From Aliiglaciecola lipolytica (GTDB lineage Bacteria > Pseudomonadota > Gammaproteobacteria > Enterobacterales > Alteromonadaceae), in assembly GCF_018860635.1 (NCBI RefSeq), contig NZ_JAHKPT010000035.1:62001-126000 (forward strand): DNA of 64,000 nucleotides. Direction: 5' to 3'. Below, piece by piece: positions 47,279 to 58,515 of this stretch. Below the pieces are notes generated by a model. The model ran no database searches and had not been told where the DNA came from. It saw only the letters and a list, made by a program, of their open reading frames with translations. Each line of letters starts with the position of its first letter. Within the stretch, counting starts at the first letter, position 1. The translations under genes and the position numbers were made by a program.

Positions 47279-50200
47279 AGCCACAGAAGCACCCGTGAAA
47301 TTTATCCATTTGCGCGTCCATAGTGATTATTCCATGATGGATGGTTTGAATAAGATCAAACCCATTCTTGGAAAGGTCAAAGAAATGGGGATGCCTGCAG
47401 TGGCCATTACTGACCAGATGAATATGTGTGGATTGGTAAAATATTATGATGCTGCACATGCCAATGGGATCAAACCAATAATTGGCGCTGATTTTTGGGT
47501 ACAAAGTGAAGAGTTAGGCGATGAAATATTCAGACTGACCTTGTTGGCAAGCAACAACAAAGGATATAAAAATATTACCTTGCTCATTTCCAAAGCTTAT
47601 CAGCGTGGGCATGTACAAAATAGAGCGGTAATCGATAAACAATGGCTGCTAGAACACAAAGAAGGCGTGATTATTTTATCTGGTGGCTTGTCCGGTGATC
47701 TTGGACAGGTACTAACCAAAGGAAATATGCCTTTAGCAGAGCAAATATCGCAATTTTATGAAACCCATTTTAGCGATTGTTACTATGTCGAGTTAAATCG
47801 CACTGGCAGACCAGGTGAACAGGAATATATTCAACGAGCGACAGATTGGGCTTTGGACCATGATCTTCCCGTCGTGGCCACAAATGAAGTATGTTTTATC
47901 GCTAAAGAGGGATTTGATGCCCATGAAATAAGGGTGTGTATCCATGATGGTTATACCCTCGATGATAAGCGTCGTCCCAAACTTTATAGTGATCAGCAAT
48001 ACCTGCGCAGTCCTGAGGAAATGTGTGAACTGTTTTCCGATATTCCAGAAGCACTGCAAAATACTGTAGAGATAGCCAAGCGTTGTAATGTTACCGTGAC
48101 GTTGGGCGAATACTTTCTGCCAAAGTTTCCAACCGGTGGAATGTCAGATGCGGATTATCTGGTAAAAGTGTCATGGGAAGGTTTAGAACGACGCTTAAAG
48201 TTCCTGTTTCCTGATGAACAAGAGCGAGCAGAAAAACGTCCTGAATACGACGAACGTTTAGAAATTGAATTAACCGTTATCAACCAAATGGGTTTTCCCG
48301 GCTATTTCTTGATTGTAATGGAGTTTATTCAGTGGAGTAAAGATCACGGTATTCCGGTGGGACCTGGCCGTGGGTCGGGCGCAGGTTCGCTCGTTGCATA
48401 TGCACTTGATATTACCGATCTGGATCCCCTAGAGTTTGACTTACTGTTTGAGCGATTCCTGAATCCAGAACGGGTTTCCATGCCCGATTTCGACGTCGAT
48501 TTTTGCATGGATAGACGTGACGAGGTGATTGACCACGTGGCTGACATGTATGGTCGTCAGGCGGTTTCTCAAATAATTACATTCGGCACCATGGCTGCCA
48601 AAGCGGTAGTTCGAGACGTTGGCCGAGTATTAGGGCATCCCTATGGCTTTGTGGACCGCATTTCTAAATTAATACCTTCTGATCCAGGAATGACCTTAGA
48701 AAAAGCCTTTGCCGTTGAACCTAGGTTACCTGAGCTTTATCAACAAGATGAAGACGTTAAAGATCTGATAGATATGGCGCGGATTCTGGAAGGGGTTACC
48801 CGTAATGCTGGTAAACATGCTGGGGGGGTTGTTATCTCTCCCACTGAAATCACCGACTTCGCGCCGTTATATTGTGATGACGAAGGCAAAAACCCAGTAA
48901 CTCAGTTTGATAAAAATGATGTCGAAACTGCAGGTTTGGTTAAATTTGACTTTTTGGGCTTGCGTACCTTAACCATTATCCAATGGGCGATCGATATGAT
49001 TGCTGAGGGTCGCGGCAAACAAATTGATATCACCGCCATTCCATTGGAAGATCCTAAAAGTTTTCGGACTCTATTAAATGCAGAAACAACTGCGGTATTC
49101 CAATTGGAATCTCGCGGTATGAAAGATTTGATTAAACGTCTTAAACCAGATTGCTTCGAAGATATTATCGCATTGGTGGCTCTATTTAGACCGGGCCCGC
49201 TGCAATCTGGGATGGTTGATAACTTCATCGATAGAAAACACGGCCGAGAAGAGATCTCTTATCCGGATGCAGAATATCAACATGAATGTTTGCAGGAAAT
49301 TCTTGAGCCAACCTACGGCATTATTCTTTATCAAGAACAAGTAATGCAGATTGCACAAGCCATGGCAGGATACAGCCTAGGTGGCGCAGATATGTTACGT
49401 CGTGCGATGGGTAAGAAAAAGCCTGAAGAGATGGCCAAGCAGCGTAGTGTGTTTGCCGAAGGTTCTAAAGGAAATAATATCGATCCTGATCTAGCGATGA
49501 AAATATTCGATCTGGTGGAAAAATTCGCGGGTTATGGTTTTAACAAATCTCACTCTGCGGCTTATGCGTTAGTTTCGTATCAAACTTTGTGGCTAAAAGC
49601 CCATTATCCTGCCGAGTTTATGGCGGCGGTAATGTCTGCGGATATGGATAATACCGATAAAATAGTCACTTTGGTGGATGAATGTAATCGTATGGGATTA
49701 ACCATACTGCCACCAGACCTCAACGCGGGCCAATATAAGTTTACGGTAGATGAACAAGGTCGTATTGTTTATGGTATCGGCGCAATAAAAGGGGTAGGGG
49801 AAGGTCCTATCGAAGCAATTATCGCTGCCCGCAAAGAACACACTAAATTTTCAGACTTGTTTGATTTTTGTGCTAAAGTTGATCTGAAGAAGATTAACAA
49901 ACGGGTTCTAGAAAAGTTGGTTATGGCTGGCGCCATGGATAATTTAGGTCCCCATCGAGCCTGTATCATGGCGACCCTACCCGAAGCGATAGCCGCGGCG
50001 GATCAGCATGCTAAAGCTGAATCTCATGGGCAATCAGATATGTTTGGTTTGTTAACTACTGAACCTGATCAAGTGGTTCAGGCCTTTTCTAATGTACCGG
50101 AATGGCCAGAAAAAATATGGTTGGACGGAGAAAAAGAAACTCTTGGCCTATACTTAACAGGTCACCCAATAAATCAGTACGAAAAAGAGCTAAAACATTA

Positions 50201-50753
50201 TAGTTCTGCTCGTTTGGTAGATTTAAAACCTACCAATAAAGACACTACGTCTGTTGCGGTTGGCTTAGTCATCGGTGTTAGAGTGATGACTAACAAGAAG
50301 GGACGTCGTTGGGCGATTGTTACCTTAGATGACAAAAGTGCTCGTATGGATGCGCGCTTTTTCCCTGATATGTTTGAAAAGTACGAGGAGCTTCTTCAAC
50401 CTGACCGAATTCTATTGATTTCCGGACAGGTCAGCTTTGATGATTTCTCGGGGGGCAATACAATATCAGGCCGTGATGCTATGGATATAGTGCAGGCTCG
50501 GGAGAAAAATGTAAAATGCTTAGGGTTAGAAGTAGAATCTGACTGGTGTAACGAAGCAAGAGTAGCTAAACTGCAAGCAATTCTGCAGAATTATCAAGGC
50601 GGAAGCTGTCCTGTTAATATGCGGGTTGTTCACCCTGATGCGGAAATGGTTTTAGCATTTGGTGCACAGTGGTACGTGACACCAGAAGACCAATTAATTT
50701 ATGAATTGCAGCAAATGTTACCCAAACAAGCGGTAGAGCTGCAATTTAGTTGA
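47268..50753 (+). CDS. dnaE: DNA polymerase III alpha subunit
   Basis: A 1161-aa replicative polymerase subunit. It has an N-terminal PHP domain ([13 protein letters not shown]), the polymerase palm and fingers with catalytic Asp in [16 protein letters not shown], a helix-hairpin-helix region, and a C-terminal OB-fold and tau-binding part. Length matches the 1160-aa E. coli protein. GGAG lies 7 bases before the chosen ATG; an upstream in-frame ATG at 47256 lacks a site. Confidence 0.98.
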   Translation: MQSEATEAPVKFIHLRVHSDYSMMDGLNKIKPILGKVKEMGMPAVAITDQMNMCGLVKYYDAAHANGIKPIIGADFWVQSEELGDEIFRLTLLASNNKGYKNITLLISKAYQRGHVQNRAVIDKQWLLEHKEGVIILSGGLSGDLGQVLTKGNMPLAEQISQFYETHFSDCYYVELNRTGRPGEQEYIQRATDWALDHDLPVVATNEVCFIAKEGFDAHEIRVCIHDGYTLDDKRRPKLYSDQQYLRSPEEMCELFSDIPEALQNTVEIAKRCNVTVTLGEYFLPKFPTGGMSDADYLVKVSWEGLERRLKFLFPDEQERAEKRPEYDERLEIELTVINQMGFPGYFLIVMEFIQWSKDHGIPVGPGRGSGAGSLVAYALDITDLDPLEFDLLFERFLNPERVSMPDFDVDFCMDRRDEVIDHVADMYGRQAVSQIITFGTMAAKAVVRDVGRVLGHPYGFVDRISKLIPSDPGMTLEKAFAVEPRLPELYQQDEDVKDLIDMARILEGVTRNAGKHAGGVVISPTEITDFAPLYCDDEGKNPVTQFDKNDVETAGLVKFDFLGLRTLTIIQWAIDMIAEGRGKQIDITAIPLEDPKSFRTLLNAETTAVFQLESRGMKDLIKRLKPDCFEDIIALVALFRPGPLQSGMVDNFIDRKHGREEISYPDAEYQHECLQEILEPTYGIILYQEQVMQIAQAMAGYSLGGADMLRRAMGKKKPEEMAKQRSVFAEGSKGNNIDPDLAMKIFDLVEKFAGYGFNKSHSAAYALVSYQTLWLKAHYPAEFMAAVMSADMDNTDKIVTLVDECNRMGLTILPPDLNAGQYKFTVDEQGRIVYGIGAIKGVGEGPIEAIIAARKEHTKFSDLFDFCAKVDLKKINKRVLEKLVMAGAMDNLGPHRACIMATLPEAIAAADQHAKAESHGQSDMFGLLTTEPDQVVQAFSNVPEWPEKIWLDGEKETLGLYLTGHPINQYEKELKHYSSARLVDLKPTNKDTTSVAVGLVIGVRVMTNKKGRRWAIVTLDDKSARMDARFFPDMFEKYEELLQPDRILLISGQVSFDDFSGGNTISGRDAMDIVQAREKNVKCLGLEVESDWCNEARVAKLQAILQNYQGGSCPVNMRVVHPDAEMVLAFGAQWYVTPEDQLIYELQQMLPKQAVELQFS

Positions 50754-50791
50754 CACCAATAGTGTGTTTGTAAACAAATATAAGGTTTGGA

Positions 50792-51748
50792 ATGAGTTTG
50801 AATTATCTTGATTTCGAGAAACCTATCGCTGATTTAGAAGCAAAAATTGAAGAACTACGGTTAGTCAATCAAGGCGGTGAGTTTGATGTCGGCATTGAAG
50901 AATCGATCACTAAGTTGCGGGAAAAGAGTGCAGAATTGACTGCTAAAATATTTTCCGATTTGGGCGCATGGCAAGTTTCACAAATTGCTAGACACCCAAT
51001 GCGACCTTATACATTGGATTATATTCCCCGCCTTTTTGAAGAATTTGACGAATTAGCCGGTGATCGCGCTTTTGCTGATGATAAAGCTATTGTAGGTGGA
51101 TTAGCCGACTTTGATGGTCAACCAGTAATGGTTATTGGACATCAAAAAGGTCGTGACACCCATGAAAAAATTCGACGCAATTTCGGTATGCCTAAACCAG
51201 AAGGCTATCGCAAAGCGCTTCGTTTGATGCATATGGCTGAACGCTTCAATTTACCTATCATTACCTTTATCGACACTCCGGGTGCATACCCTGGAGTAGG
51301 TGCTGAGGAACGTGGCCAAAGTGAAGCCATTGCTCGTAATCTCAAGGAAATGGCCGATTTAAGCGTTCCCATTATCTGTACCGTTATTGGTGAAGGTGGT
51401 TCAGGTGGTGCACTTGCCATCGGTGTGGGTGACAGAGTGAATATGCTGCAATACAGTACTTACTCGGTTATTTCTCCAGAAGGTTGCGCTTCCATATTAT
51501 GGAAAAGCGCAGAAAAAGCACCTTTGGCTGCTGAAGCTATGGGTGTAAGCGCAGGTCAAATTAAAGAATTAGGATTAATTAATAATATCGTAGAGGAACC
51601 TCTAGGTGGTGCTCATCGCAATCACGACGCTATGGCTGCCAACCTCAAAGCGACCCTTAAGCAACAGTTGTCACAATTGCTGAGCTTATCTAAAGACGAG
51701 TTGCTCGAACAGCGTTACGAGCGCATCATGTCTTTTGGTTATTGTTAA
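50792..51748 (+). CDS. accA: Acetyl-CoA carboxylase carboxyltransferase subunit alpha
   Basis: A 318-aa subunit that, with AccD, transfers carboxyl from biotin to acetyl-CoA, the first committed fatty-acid step. The N-terminal coiled helix ([18 protein letters not shown]) and the crotonase-fold core ([34 protein letters not shown]) are intact. Length matches E. coli (319 aa). A clear terminator follows. Confidence 0.97.
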   Translation: MSLNYLDFEKPIADLEAKIEELRLVNQGGEFDVGIEESITKLREKSAELTAKIFSDLGAWQVSQIARHPMRPYTLDYIPRLFEEFDELAGDRAFADDKAIVGGLADFDGQPVMVIGHQKGRDTHEKIRRNFGMPKPEGYRKALRLMHMAERFNLPIITFIDTPGAYPGVGAEERGQSEAIARNLKEMADLSVPIICTVIGEGGSGGALAIGVGDRVNMLQYSTYSVISPEGCASILWKSAEKAPLAAEAMGVSAGQIKELGLINNIVEEPLGGAHRNHDAMAANLKATLKQQLSQLLSLSKDELLEQRYERIMSFGYC

Positions 51749-51770
51749 TATAGTCACCTTGATTCACCTC

Positions 51771-51800
51771 AAACCGTCTTGTATTTACAAGGCGGTTTTT
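51771..51800 (+). terminator. Intrinsic terminator after accA, reaching into the tilS leader
   Basis: ACCGTCTTGT-ATTT-ACAAGGCGGT stem, 10 pairs including one G-T, followed by TTTTT at 51796-51800. Its 3' arm contains AAGGCGG, the only Shine-Dalgarno-like sequence before the tilS ATG at 51806. Confidence 0.85.
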
Positions 51801-51805
51801 GCCTT

Positions 51806-53113
51806 ATGAATATTCAAAATCGTACCACAGCACTTGTTGAAAGGTTCCTTCAAGGACCCGCTAGGCAAATTGTTATCGCATACAGCGGTGGTGTTGACTC
51901 TCACCTGCTGCTGATCACTGTTGCCGAATTAGCGAACCAATTTCCTGACCACAATTACCTTGCTGTGCATGTTAATCACGGCTTAAGTCCCAATGCGGAA
52001 AAGTGGCAACAGCATTGTCAGCAAGTTTGCTCTGAGCTCAATATTCCACTAAAAATTCAGCAGGTGAAGGTCAATGCCAGTGGTAATGGGGGAGTTGAAG
52101 CGGCCGCTAGAAAAGTGCGATATCAAGCCCTTGAAGCCATGACCGAACATCATGGTTTGATCTTGTTAGGACAACATATTCAAGATCAATTGGAAACGGT
52201 GCTATTGCAGTTGAAGCGCGGGGCTGGTCCCAAAGGGCTCTCAGCAATGGCGCAATCTGCGGTAAATGAAAACAGTATTACCCTAGCGCGACCTTTTCTG
52301 GAATTAGAGAAGCATGAAATTCTGCAATTAGCCAAACACAAGCAATTACACTGGATCGAAGATGAGTCGAATCACGATACACGATTTGATCGAAACTTCT
52401 TACGCACAGAAGTGATTCCAACTTTACTGCAACGCTGGCCAAATTTGGCAACGGCAGCAAACCGCTCAGCCCAGTTGTGCGCTGAACAACAAGAGTTGTT
52501 AGATGAAGTAAACGGGAAACATTTGCAGACCATGGTGAATCAACGATTTGCGATTCATATTTGCAAGTTACGTGCACTATCTAGCCCATGGCAAAATCAA
52601 ATAGTGCGATATTGGTTAGCAGAACAAAAAATTGATATGCCTTCTAAAACCGTGCTGGCGGAATTACCTAAACTTCTTAGTGCCAAGCAGGATGGCAACC
52701 CCATCATTGACCTAGGCCAGCACCAGTTGCGACGCTTTCGAGAGCATATGTATTGCATTAAAAAGCAAACATTTGAAGAAGATATTCATCTTACTTTAGA
52801 TTCAGCTAACACCTTGTTACCCAATGAATTGGGGCATTTACATATTGCAGAAAAATACATTGGTCAATTAATCATAAAATCTAAGGTGAATAGTCTTAAA
52901 TTTAAACCCCTTGATCAGCCCCATTCCAAATTATTGAAACAATGGTTTAAACAGTGGGATGTGCCAGTTTGGGAAAGACAGCGAAGTTTGCTTTTATGTT
53001 GGCAAGATCAGGTGATTGCGGTGTTATGTGAGCAACATATTATTTTTGCAAATGATGCACCTGCGGAACTCACTTCAAGTATTCATTTTAGGGTAAATCC
53101 ACCTCAACTTTGA
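51806..53113 (+). CDS. tilS: tRNA(Ile)-lysidine synthetase
   Basis: A 435-aa enzyme that converts C34 of the CAU-anticodon isoleucine tRNA to lysidine, so that it reads AUA. The PP-loop ATP motif IAYSGGVDSHLL is at the N-terminus (about residues 20-31). The AVHVNHGLSPNA and LGQHIQDQLETVLLQLKRGAG segments are typical, and the C-terminal domain is longer than in the minimal form, as in E. coli. The start is set at 51806; an upstream TTG would run through the accA terminator. Confidence 0.93.
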   Translation: MNIQNRTTALVERFLQGPARQIVIAYSGGVDSHLLLITVAELANQFPDHNYLAVHVNHGLSPNAEKWQQHCQQVCSELNIPLKIQQVKVNASGNGGVEAAARKVRYQALEAMTEHHGLILLGQHIQDQLETVLLQLKRGAGPKGLSAMAQSAVNENSITLARPFLELEKHEILQLAKHKQLHWIEDESNHDTRFDRNFLRTEVIPTLLQRWPNLATAANRSAQLCAEQQELLDEVNGKHLQTMVNQRFAIHICKLRALSSPWQNQIVRYWLAEQKIDMPSKTVLAELPKLLSAKQDGNPIIDLGQHQLRRFREHMYCIKKQTFEEDIHLTLDSANTLLPNELGHLHIAEKYIGQLIIKSKVNSLKFKPLDQPHSKLLKQWFKQWDVPVWERQRSLLLCWQDQVIAVLCEQHIIFANDAPAELTSSIHFRVNPPQL

Positions 53114-53306
53114 TTTTGTCTCTGAATTTTTAGTCAATTATCTTAGCTGATTCGCATTGATGGACACTAAAACACATTTTTATCCTTACAATGCTAGTGT
53201 TTGCCCCTGCTTCTAGCGTAAAATCGTATCTATATTACAAGATAGGATTACTTTTAATTCTATCGGTAAATTGACCTTATTATTATTTTGGAGATTTGAG
53301 ACTATT

Positions 53307-54302
53307 ATGGCTGCATTTGGAACTGTTTTTATGCCTGAGATGGCACTTGCTACCTTTGAAAATAATCACTGGAGTAAGGCTGAGTTTGTCAGCGCTGAAA
53401 GTATTCAATTGCACCCCGGGGCTCATGTCTTACATTATTCGAGTACTTGTTTCGAAGGACTCAAAGCATTTCGTCATGCTGATGGCAGCGTCAATATTTT
53501 CCGTATGGAAGAAAATATAAAACGTATGGCACAGAGCTCTAAATTATTGTTTTTACCTGACTTTGATGCAAATCAGTTATCACAGATGATTGTTGATATG
53601 GTAAAAAAATACGCTGATGAAGTTCCCCAGCCTCCAGGTTCAATGTATATCAGACCTACCCATATTGGTACTGAGCCTTCAATAGGTAAAGCTGCGGCAC
53701 CATCAGCTACTTCTATGCTGTATGTATTGTTATCACCGGTGGGTGATTACTTTGCTGGTGGAGCTCGTCCATTAAGATTGTTATTAGCGGAAGATGGGAT
53801 GCGCTGTGCGCCACATATGGGCATGATTAAAAGTGGCGGTAATTACGCCAGTGCTTTAGGGCCAATTTTAGCAGGTAAAGCGCAGTACAATGCTGATCAA
53901 ATTTTATTTTGCCCTAATGGTGATGTACAAGAGACCGGTGCTGCTAACTTTATCTTGATTGACGGCGATGAAATTATCACTAAAGCCTTAGATAGCTCAT
54001 TTTTACACGGTATTACCCGAGCTACACTACTAACCCTTGCGGCTGATTTAGGAATGAAGGTTAGCGAACGTAACCTTTCTGTGACTGAACTATTAGAACG
54101 GGTGGCTAAACCTGGTACTGAAGCCGCTCTGTCTGGTACCGCAGCGGTTTTGACTCCGGTAGGAACCTTAATTCACAATGGTAAAGATATCAAAGTGGGT
54201 AACGGAGAAGCGGGTCCTAAAGCAATTAGATTGCGCCAAGCATTAAACCAAATTCAGTGGGGCGAAGCGCCAGACACCCATAACTGGTTAACTAAAATTT
54301 AA
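53307..54302 (+). CDS. ilvE: Branched-chain amino acid aminotransferase
   Basis: A 331-aa PLP class-IV transaminase for the last step of Leu, Ile and Val synthesis. The PLP Lys is in HMGMIKSGGNYASA (about residue 182). LHYSSTCFEGLKAFRH, SMYIRPTHIGTE and GDVQETGAANFI are family segments of the longer, BCAT-II-like type. The start at 53307 has TTTGGAG upstream. It is monocistronic, with a 193-bp upstream region in which no attenuator peptide was recognised. Confidence 0.92.
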   Translation: MAAFGTVFMPEMALATFENNHWSKAEFVSAESIQLHPGAHVLHYSSTCFEGLKAFRHADGSVNIFRMEENIKRMAQSSKLLFLPDFDANQLSQMIVDMVKKYADEVPQPPGSMYIRPTHIGTEPSIGKAAAPSATSMLYVLLSPVGDYFAGGARPLRLLLAEDGMRCAPHMGMIKSGGNYASALGPILAGKAQYNADQILFCPNGDVQETGAANFILIDGDEIITKALDSSFLHGITRATLLTLAADLGMKVSERNLSVTELLERVAKPGTEAALSGTAAVLTPVGTLIHNGKDIKVGNGEAGPKAIRLRQALNQIQWGEAPDTHNWLTKI

Positions 54303-54319
54303 TTAACCCAAGCGAGGGA

Positions 54320-54352
54320 GCGCAATCTGCTATTAGCGCAGTAATTTTGCGC
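54320..54352 (+). terminator. Nested hairpin after ilvE
   Basis: GCGCAA(T) / (AT)TTTGCGC arms enclose a second small hairpin, CTGC-TATTAGC-GCAG, 18 bases after the ilvE stop. There is no clear T-run, so it may stop or stabilise the transcript. Confidence 0.4.
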
Positions 54353-54431
54353 TTATCTTGCTTGCAATTCACGGGGTTTAAACAACTAGATTGCATAAAT
54401 CAGCATCCCTACGAATTAAAATTTGTCATTT

Positions 54432-54469
54432 CTTATCAAGTTTAAGTTAACTAACCTGAACTTGATAAG
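54432..54469. repeat. 11-bp inverted repeat straddling the stop of the SLOG-membrane gene
   Basis: CTTATCAAGTT (54432-54442) and AACTTGATAAG (54459-54469) pair perfectly around 16 bases that contain the stop codon. No T-run follows on the minus strand. It may be an RNA 3'-end structure. Confidence 0.5.
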
Positions 54470-56153
54470 CATTCATTTTATGCAGCTGTAACCAAGCTGC
54501 ATTTTCATTTAATGCCTCAATACCTATGGTTTTAATGACCTGTTGATAGCTCCCTATATTTTCAGTTTCAGAAGCGTAAGTTTGATCTAACAAAGACATT
54601 CTATTCATCGCCTGTTGGAAGAAGTAGCCTGTTCGCAAGTAGCGCTGACTAAGCTCCTCAAAGCCCATCTGCGCAGCAAAGGTTTTCAATAATGCTGAGC
54701 TGATAAACGACATAGCAATAATAATGAACAAGATTGATATCGAAAAAGCGGGAATAAGATTGAATTGGATTTTTACTACACTAAAGAACATCAGTGCTAT
54801 TGCTAAGCAAAATAGAAAAATTGAATTTCGTTGATATTGTTTTGATTTGTTAAGCAATGCAAATGCTCTTCCCCTTTCTCCTCTTTGCCCATAAAAGTAA
54901 TTTCTTTGGTCTAATATCCAAACCTTGCGCACATAATGAATGTGTTGTTTGCTGGGGGAAGGGACTTGCAACATCAGTTTATTCAAATTATCTACAATCC
55001 AATCCATCTCATATAGTTTTGTCGTGCGATAGTTATTTGCACTGTGATCAGGAATAGCAGACAAGTGCCAGAAAATTTGCACCCTAAGATCTTCAGCAAA
55101 TACGCGCCATTCCACATACTGTTCTTCTTTTGATTCGGTGCCGACGAAAAAAAGCCAATATATAAGTACTACCACTCCAACTAGAAACAAGTGGATTAAA
55201 AACCAAGTTAGTGTGGCAAATAGCCCAACATAAACTTGTTGTGCGAAGATCGCAAAAAAGGATAGGGTGGTAATCCATTTTAATGATTTTAATCTTTGAT
55301 GTTGACGTATTTGTGCAAGACAATCGGCAATACAGTAGGCATCAACTAAGTGTTTAATGGGGGCTAATGATTCCGTCGGTGGTTGCTCTCCTAGCAGGTG
55401 AGTTAAACTCTTGGCTTTGTCTTTCTTTTTAATACGTAGCGCACCAGTATTAAAACGTTCTGTTTTCGCCAAAATTTCATTAAACAAACTGACATTTTGC
55501 ACGCCATACGCTTCTATTGCCTTCCAACTTCCAATATCTTCTTCGCTTCCCACACTTAAAGGTAGGGTAGCATGACGTTCTCGTGTACTGACTAACCATT
55601 TACAGTATGTTTTGTTAGGCTTAGAAAATAGCAGGCTGCTTTCGTCAACGAGTCCTTCGATACACATTCTTACTACGTCTGCTGTGCCACCGGTTTTTAG
55701 CGCATAGGAACTTGATTCTTTTTTATGGTCTATTACACCATCCCAAATAGCGATTAGATAATCAGAACAACCTACCAGTGTTTTGCCTAGTGCAGTATAC
55801 CCTTCCACTCTTGGTGTATTGGCTTTACGATGGCAAATCTTCACTTCGGAACATTGTTCAAAGAGTCTACGGAAGGTTTCTAAGGATTGGGGAGACCTAA
55901 AGTCTTTTTCATATTCTTGCACGTCAAAGGGTAAAATCGCAGTTACTTTAAGTTTGAGTTTCAAGGCGACTTTGACCATTAACTGGTCAGCACCTTCTGC
56001 TAGACCTGATAAAATTTGAATCGTACTTCTAGGACATTGTTGTTGCAGCGAGGTCAGCTCTTCAAGCAAGGCTTTTTCTAAAATGGGGATATCTTGTTGT
56101 GGAATATCGCGATGACCGGTAACCCCTATATTAATTGTGAGAGCTGATGACAT
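54447..56153 (-). CDS. SLOG-domain protein with C-terminal membrane helices
   Basis: A 568-aa protein with a Rossmann-like SLOG/LOG domain (about residues 1-190) and membrane helices behind it. The N-terminal domain has GVTGHRDI (10-17), LSGLAEGADQL (48-58), ILPFD and GGTADVV, the nucleotide-binding pattern of DprA/LOG relatives. Two hydrophobic helices lie at about 298-345 and two at about 448-495, the last followed by FEELSQRYLRTGYFFQQA, which looks like the helical end of SLATT/DUF4231-type membrane proteins. The layout suggests a sensor of a nucleotide-derived signal coupled to the membrane. It is divergent from the TIR protein. The function is inferred, not known. Confidence 0.75.
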   Translation of the reverse strand: MSSALTINIGVTGHRDIPQQDIPILEKALLEELTSLQQQCPRSTIQILSGLAEGADQLMVKVALKLKLKVTAILPFDVQEYEKDFRSPQSLETFRRLFEQCSEVKICHRKANTPRVEGYTALGKTLVGCSDYLIAIWDGVIDHKKESSSYALKTGGTADVVRMCIEGLVDESSLLFSKPNKTYCKWLVSTRERHATLPLSVGSEEDIGSWKAIEAYGVQNVSLFNEILAKTERFNTGALRIKKKDKAKSLTHLLGEQPPTESLAPIKHLVDAYCIADCLAQIRQHQRLKSLKWITTLSFFAIFAQQVYVGLFATLTWFLIHLFLVGVVVLIYWLFFVGTESKEEQYVEWRVFAEDLRVQIFWHLSAIPDHSANNYRTTKLYEMDWIVDNLNKLMLQVPSPSKQHIHYVRKVWILDQRNYFYGQRGERGRAFALLNKSKQYQRNSIFLFCLAIALMFFSVVKIQFNLIPAFSISILFIIIAMSFISSALLKTFAAQMGFEELSQRYLRTGYFFQQAMNRMSLLDQTYASETENIGSYQQVIKTIGIEALNENAAWLQLHKMNAYQVQVS

Positions 56154-56367
56154 CAGTCGCTATTCCTTAACATTAAACTCCGATATTTGTATAAATTATC
56201 ATCAATAAAGCATTTGTTAAACCTGATTTTATCTCATTCGTTGGTGGCACTCGGCTTGGTAAAACCGATGCTTCCTTTTCTTTTATAGGAGAGTTGTATA
56301 CTATTTGACCACATGTTGCTGTTGTATATGTCATGTTCACTCTTTCAATCTGATCCTGAGGAATAAA
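56154..56367. promoter_or_regulatory. Shared divergent control region of the SLOG and TIR genes
   Basis: A 214-bp AT-rich region between divergent genes; it should hold both promoters. AGGAGAGTTGTATACT lies at about 56287-56302. No defined operator was recognised. Confidence 0.4.
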
Positions 56368-58452
56368 ATGCAATACAGCGCATTTATAAGTTACAGCCAC
56401 AAAGATGAAAAGTTGGCTCGCTGGCTTATGCGTAAGTTAGAAGCCTATCGAGTGCCCGCTAAACTAATTGGCCAATCCGCTGAGTTTGGTGTTGTTCCCC
56501 GTAGAATTGGAAAAATCTTTCGTGACCGCGATGAACTCCCAACAGCAGGAAATTTGGGCCAAAGGGTCAATCAAGCGTTGCAGAACTCATCGTCGCTGAT
56601 TGTCATCTGCTCGCCTTTCTCTGCGAAGTCAAAATGGGTGAATACCGAAATCACTGAATTCCGTAAAATGGGTCGTGAAGAACGTATTTTGTGTTTTATT
56701 GCCGACGGCGATCCTATGAGCTGTGATCCTGAGATAGCTTGTTTTCCCCCAGCTTTGCTCAAACCCGCACAAGCTGGCCAGCCTAATAGAGAGCCGTTGG
56801 CTGCTGATGCCAGAATGGAAGGAGATGGTAAAGACAGGGCATTTCTAAAATTGGTAGCAGGTTTGTTAGGCGTGGGCTTTGATAGCCTAGCGCAGCGAGA
56901 TGCGCAGCGCAGATATAAACGTTTGGCGTTAATTAGCGTAGGTTCTTTTGCAGGAATGGCGTTTGCCTCCGCATTGGCGATAACTGCTGTCATCGCCCGT
57001 AATGATGCACAACGGCGCCAAGACCAAGCCGAAGACATTGTCGGTTTTATGTTAGGTGACTTACGTGAGCGCTTACAAACCGTTGGACGTTTGGATTTAA
57101 TGCGTTCGGTGGATGATAAAGCGACAAGCTATTTTTCAAAGTTAAACAAACGAGATTTATCTGACCGCGCATTGGCGGAACAAGCCCGTTCATTAACCGG
57201 CATAGGCGAAGTGCGCCTGAATGAAGGCGACTATCAATTGGCCATGGCAGCTTTTGCTGAAGCTTATGAACGTTCTAAAGCCTTACACGAAAGAGACGCT
57301 TCAAATGGCATCCGATTGTTCGATTTATCTCAAGCTGAGTATTGGCTTGGCAACGTAGCCTGGCAACAAGGGCGCTTGGACGATGCCGAAAAATGGCTAA
57401 TTCGTTATCGAGATAGTGCAATTAGGTTAGCCGCAATGGACAGCAATAATCCTGATTGGCAAATAGAGGCTGCATACGGTTATCAGAACCTGGCGATATT
57501 GGATAAAAGCCGTGGCAATTTTGAGCAAGCTAAAAGGGCAATGTTGGAAGTGCGTAATCTCTACGTTCAGTGGGCTGAACAAGCACCAGATAATTTACAG
57601 TTAAGATACGATATGGCAAATGCGTCATCTTGGTTGGGAAGTCTTGCCTTACAACAAGGACGATTTAATGAAGCAAAGAATTATTTCGAAGAACAAAATG
57701 CCGCGATTAAAAAAAATATTAAAGAGGAGCCAGATAATATTATCTGGAAAGAAGACTTTTTGTACGCCAATCGTCTTTTAGCCAGCGTAAGCGTCCATTT
57801 AGGGGATGTGGAAGAAGCCACTAAATTGTACATAACCGCAAAAGATATCGCTGAACAATTATTTAATCAAGATCCACAAAATGCGTACTGGATGTTGGAT
57901 TACGGACGTTGCCTATGGCAGCTTGCGCTAATGTCTGGTCGGTCAGCTAAACAACATTTGCAGCAAGCTGAAAAACTGATTGAGAAGGCTTATAACCTAA
58001 AGAAAAAAGAGGAAAGGACTTTACAATTCTATGGAGATCTTAAAGTCGCTCAAAGTGAATTTGCTTTGTTAAATGGCCAAATAGACTTGGCGCTTCATTA
58101 TATCGAGCAATTTGAACAGAATATTGAGCCTGCATGGCATAATCAAGAAATGGAAAAAACCGAAGATTTTCGTTTGGTGTATTCTCGCGGTTTAATTTTA
58201 AAAGGAAAGATAGCCTTTAAAATCGAACAACAACAAACCGCCCAACAATATTGGCAACAAGCTTTAGCATTGTTAACTGAGACTGAATTGGAATATGGAG
58301 TAAATCCTAAGCCGGATAAGTTACCTTTTACTCGGCTAATTGAATTGACTACTGTATTAAGCTTGTTAGGGGATGATCAGCAACTTAATATACATCAAAA
58401 ACGTTTAAATAATTCAGGTTATATTGCATTCACCCCATTTTTAGTTGATTAA
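56368..58452 (+). CDS. TIR-domain protein with TM helix and TPR repeats
   Basis: A 694-aa protein. Residues about 1-135 are a TIR domain: YSAFISYSHKDEKLARWL, then SSLIVICSPFSAKSKWVNTE, where Glu94 occupies the place of the catalytic Glu of NAD-cleaving TIR enzymes. A single membrane helix follows at about 186-209 (LALISVGSFAGMAFASALA). After a conserved linker (DIVGFMLGDLRERLQTVGRL) come several TPR-like helix pairs from about 255 to 640. TIR domains either cut NAD+ or make cyclic ADP-ribose signals, and TPRs often sense a partner. The start at 56368 has TGAGGA; a longer frame start at 56305 is rejected. It is divergent from a SLOG-membrane protein, suggesting a paired system. Confidence 0.85.
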   Translation: MQYSAFISYSHKDEKLARWLMRKLEAYRVPAKLIGQSAEFGVVPRRIGKIFRDRDELPTAGNLGQRVNQALQNSSSLIVICSPFSAKSKWVNTEITEFRKMGREERILCFIADGDPMSCDPEIACFPPALLKPAQAGQPNREPLAADARMEGDGKDRAFLKLVAGLLGVGFDSLAQRDAQRRYKRLALISVGSFAGMAFASALAITAVIARNDAQRRQDQAEDIVGFMLGDLRERLQTVGRLDLMRSVDDKATSYFSKLNKRDLSDRALAEQARSLTGIGEVRLNEGDYQLAMAAFAEAYERSKALHERDASNGIRLFDLSQAEYWLGNVAWQQGRLDDAEKWLIRYRDSAIRLAAMDSNNPDWQIEAAYGYQNLAILDKSRGNFEQAKRAMLEVRNLYVQWAEQAPDNLQLRYDMANASSWLGSLALQQGRFNEAKNYFEEQNAAIKKNIKEEPDNIIWKEDFLYANRLLASVSVHLGDVEEATKLYITAKDIAEQLFNQDPQNAYWMLDYGRCLWQLALMSGRSAKQHLQQAEKLIEKAYNLKKKEERTLQFYGDLKVAQSEFALLNGQIDLALHYIEQFEQNIEPAWHNQEMEKTEDFRLVYSRGLILKGKIAFKIEQQQTAQQYWQQALALLTETELEYGVNPKPDKLPFTRLIELTTVLSLLGDDQQLNIHQKRLNNSGYIAFTPFLVD

Positions 58453-58515
58453 AATTTGTACTATTCGGGAAAGGGATTAGAATTGTAAGAGAACAATTAG
58501 GTTCAATTCATAAAA

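Noticed and set aside
53114-53306. ilv leader peptide attenuator before ilvE
   Set aside because: No short frame rich in Ile, Val or Leu codons followed by a terminator was found.
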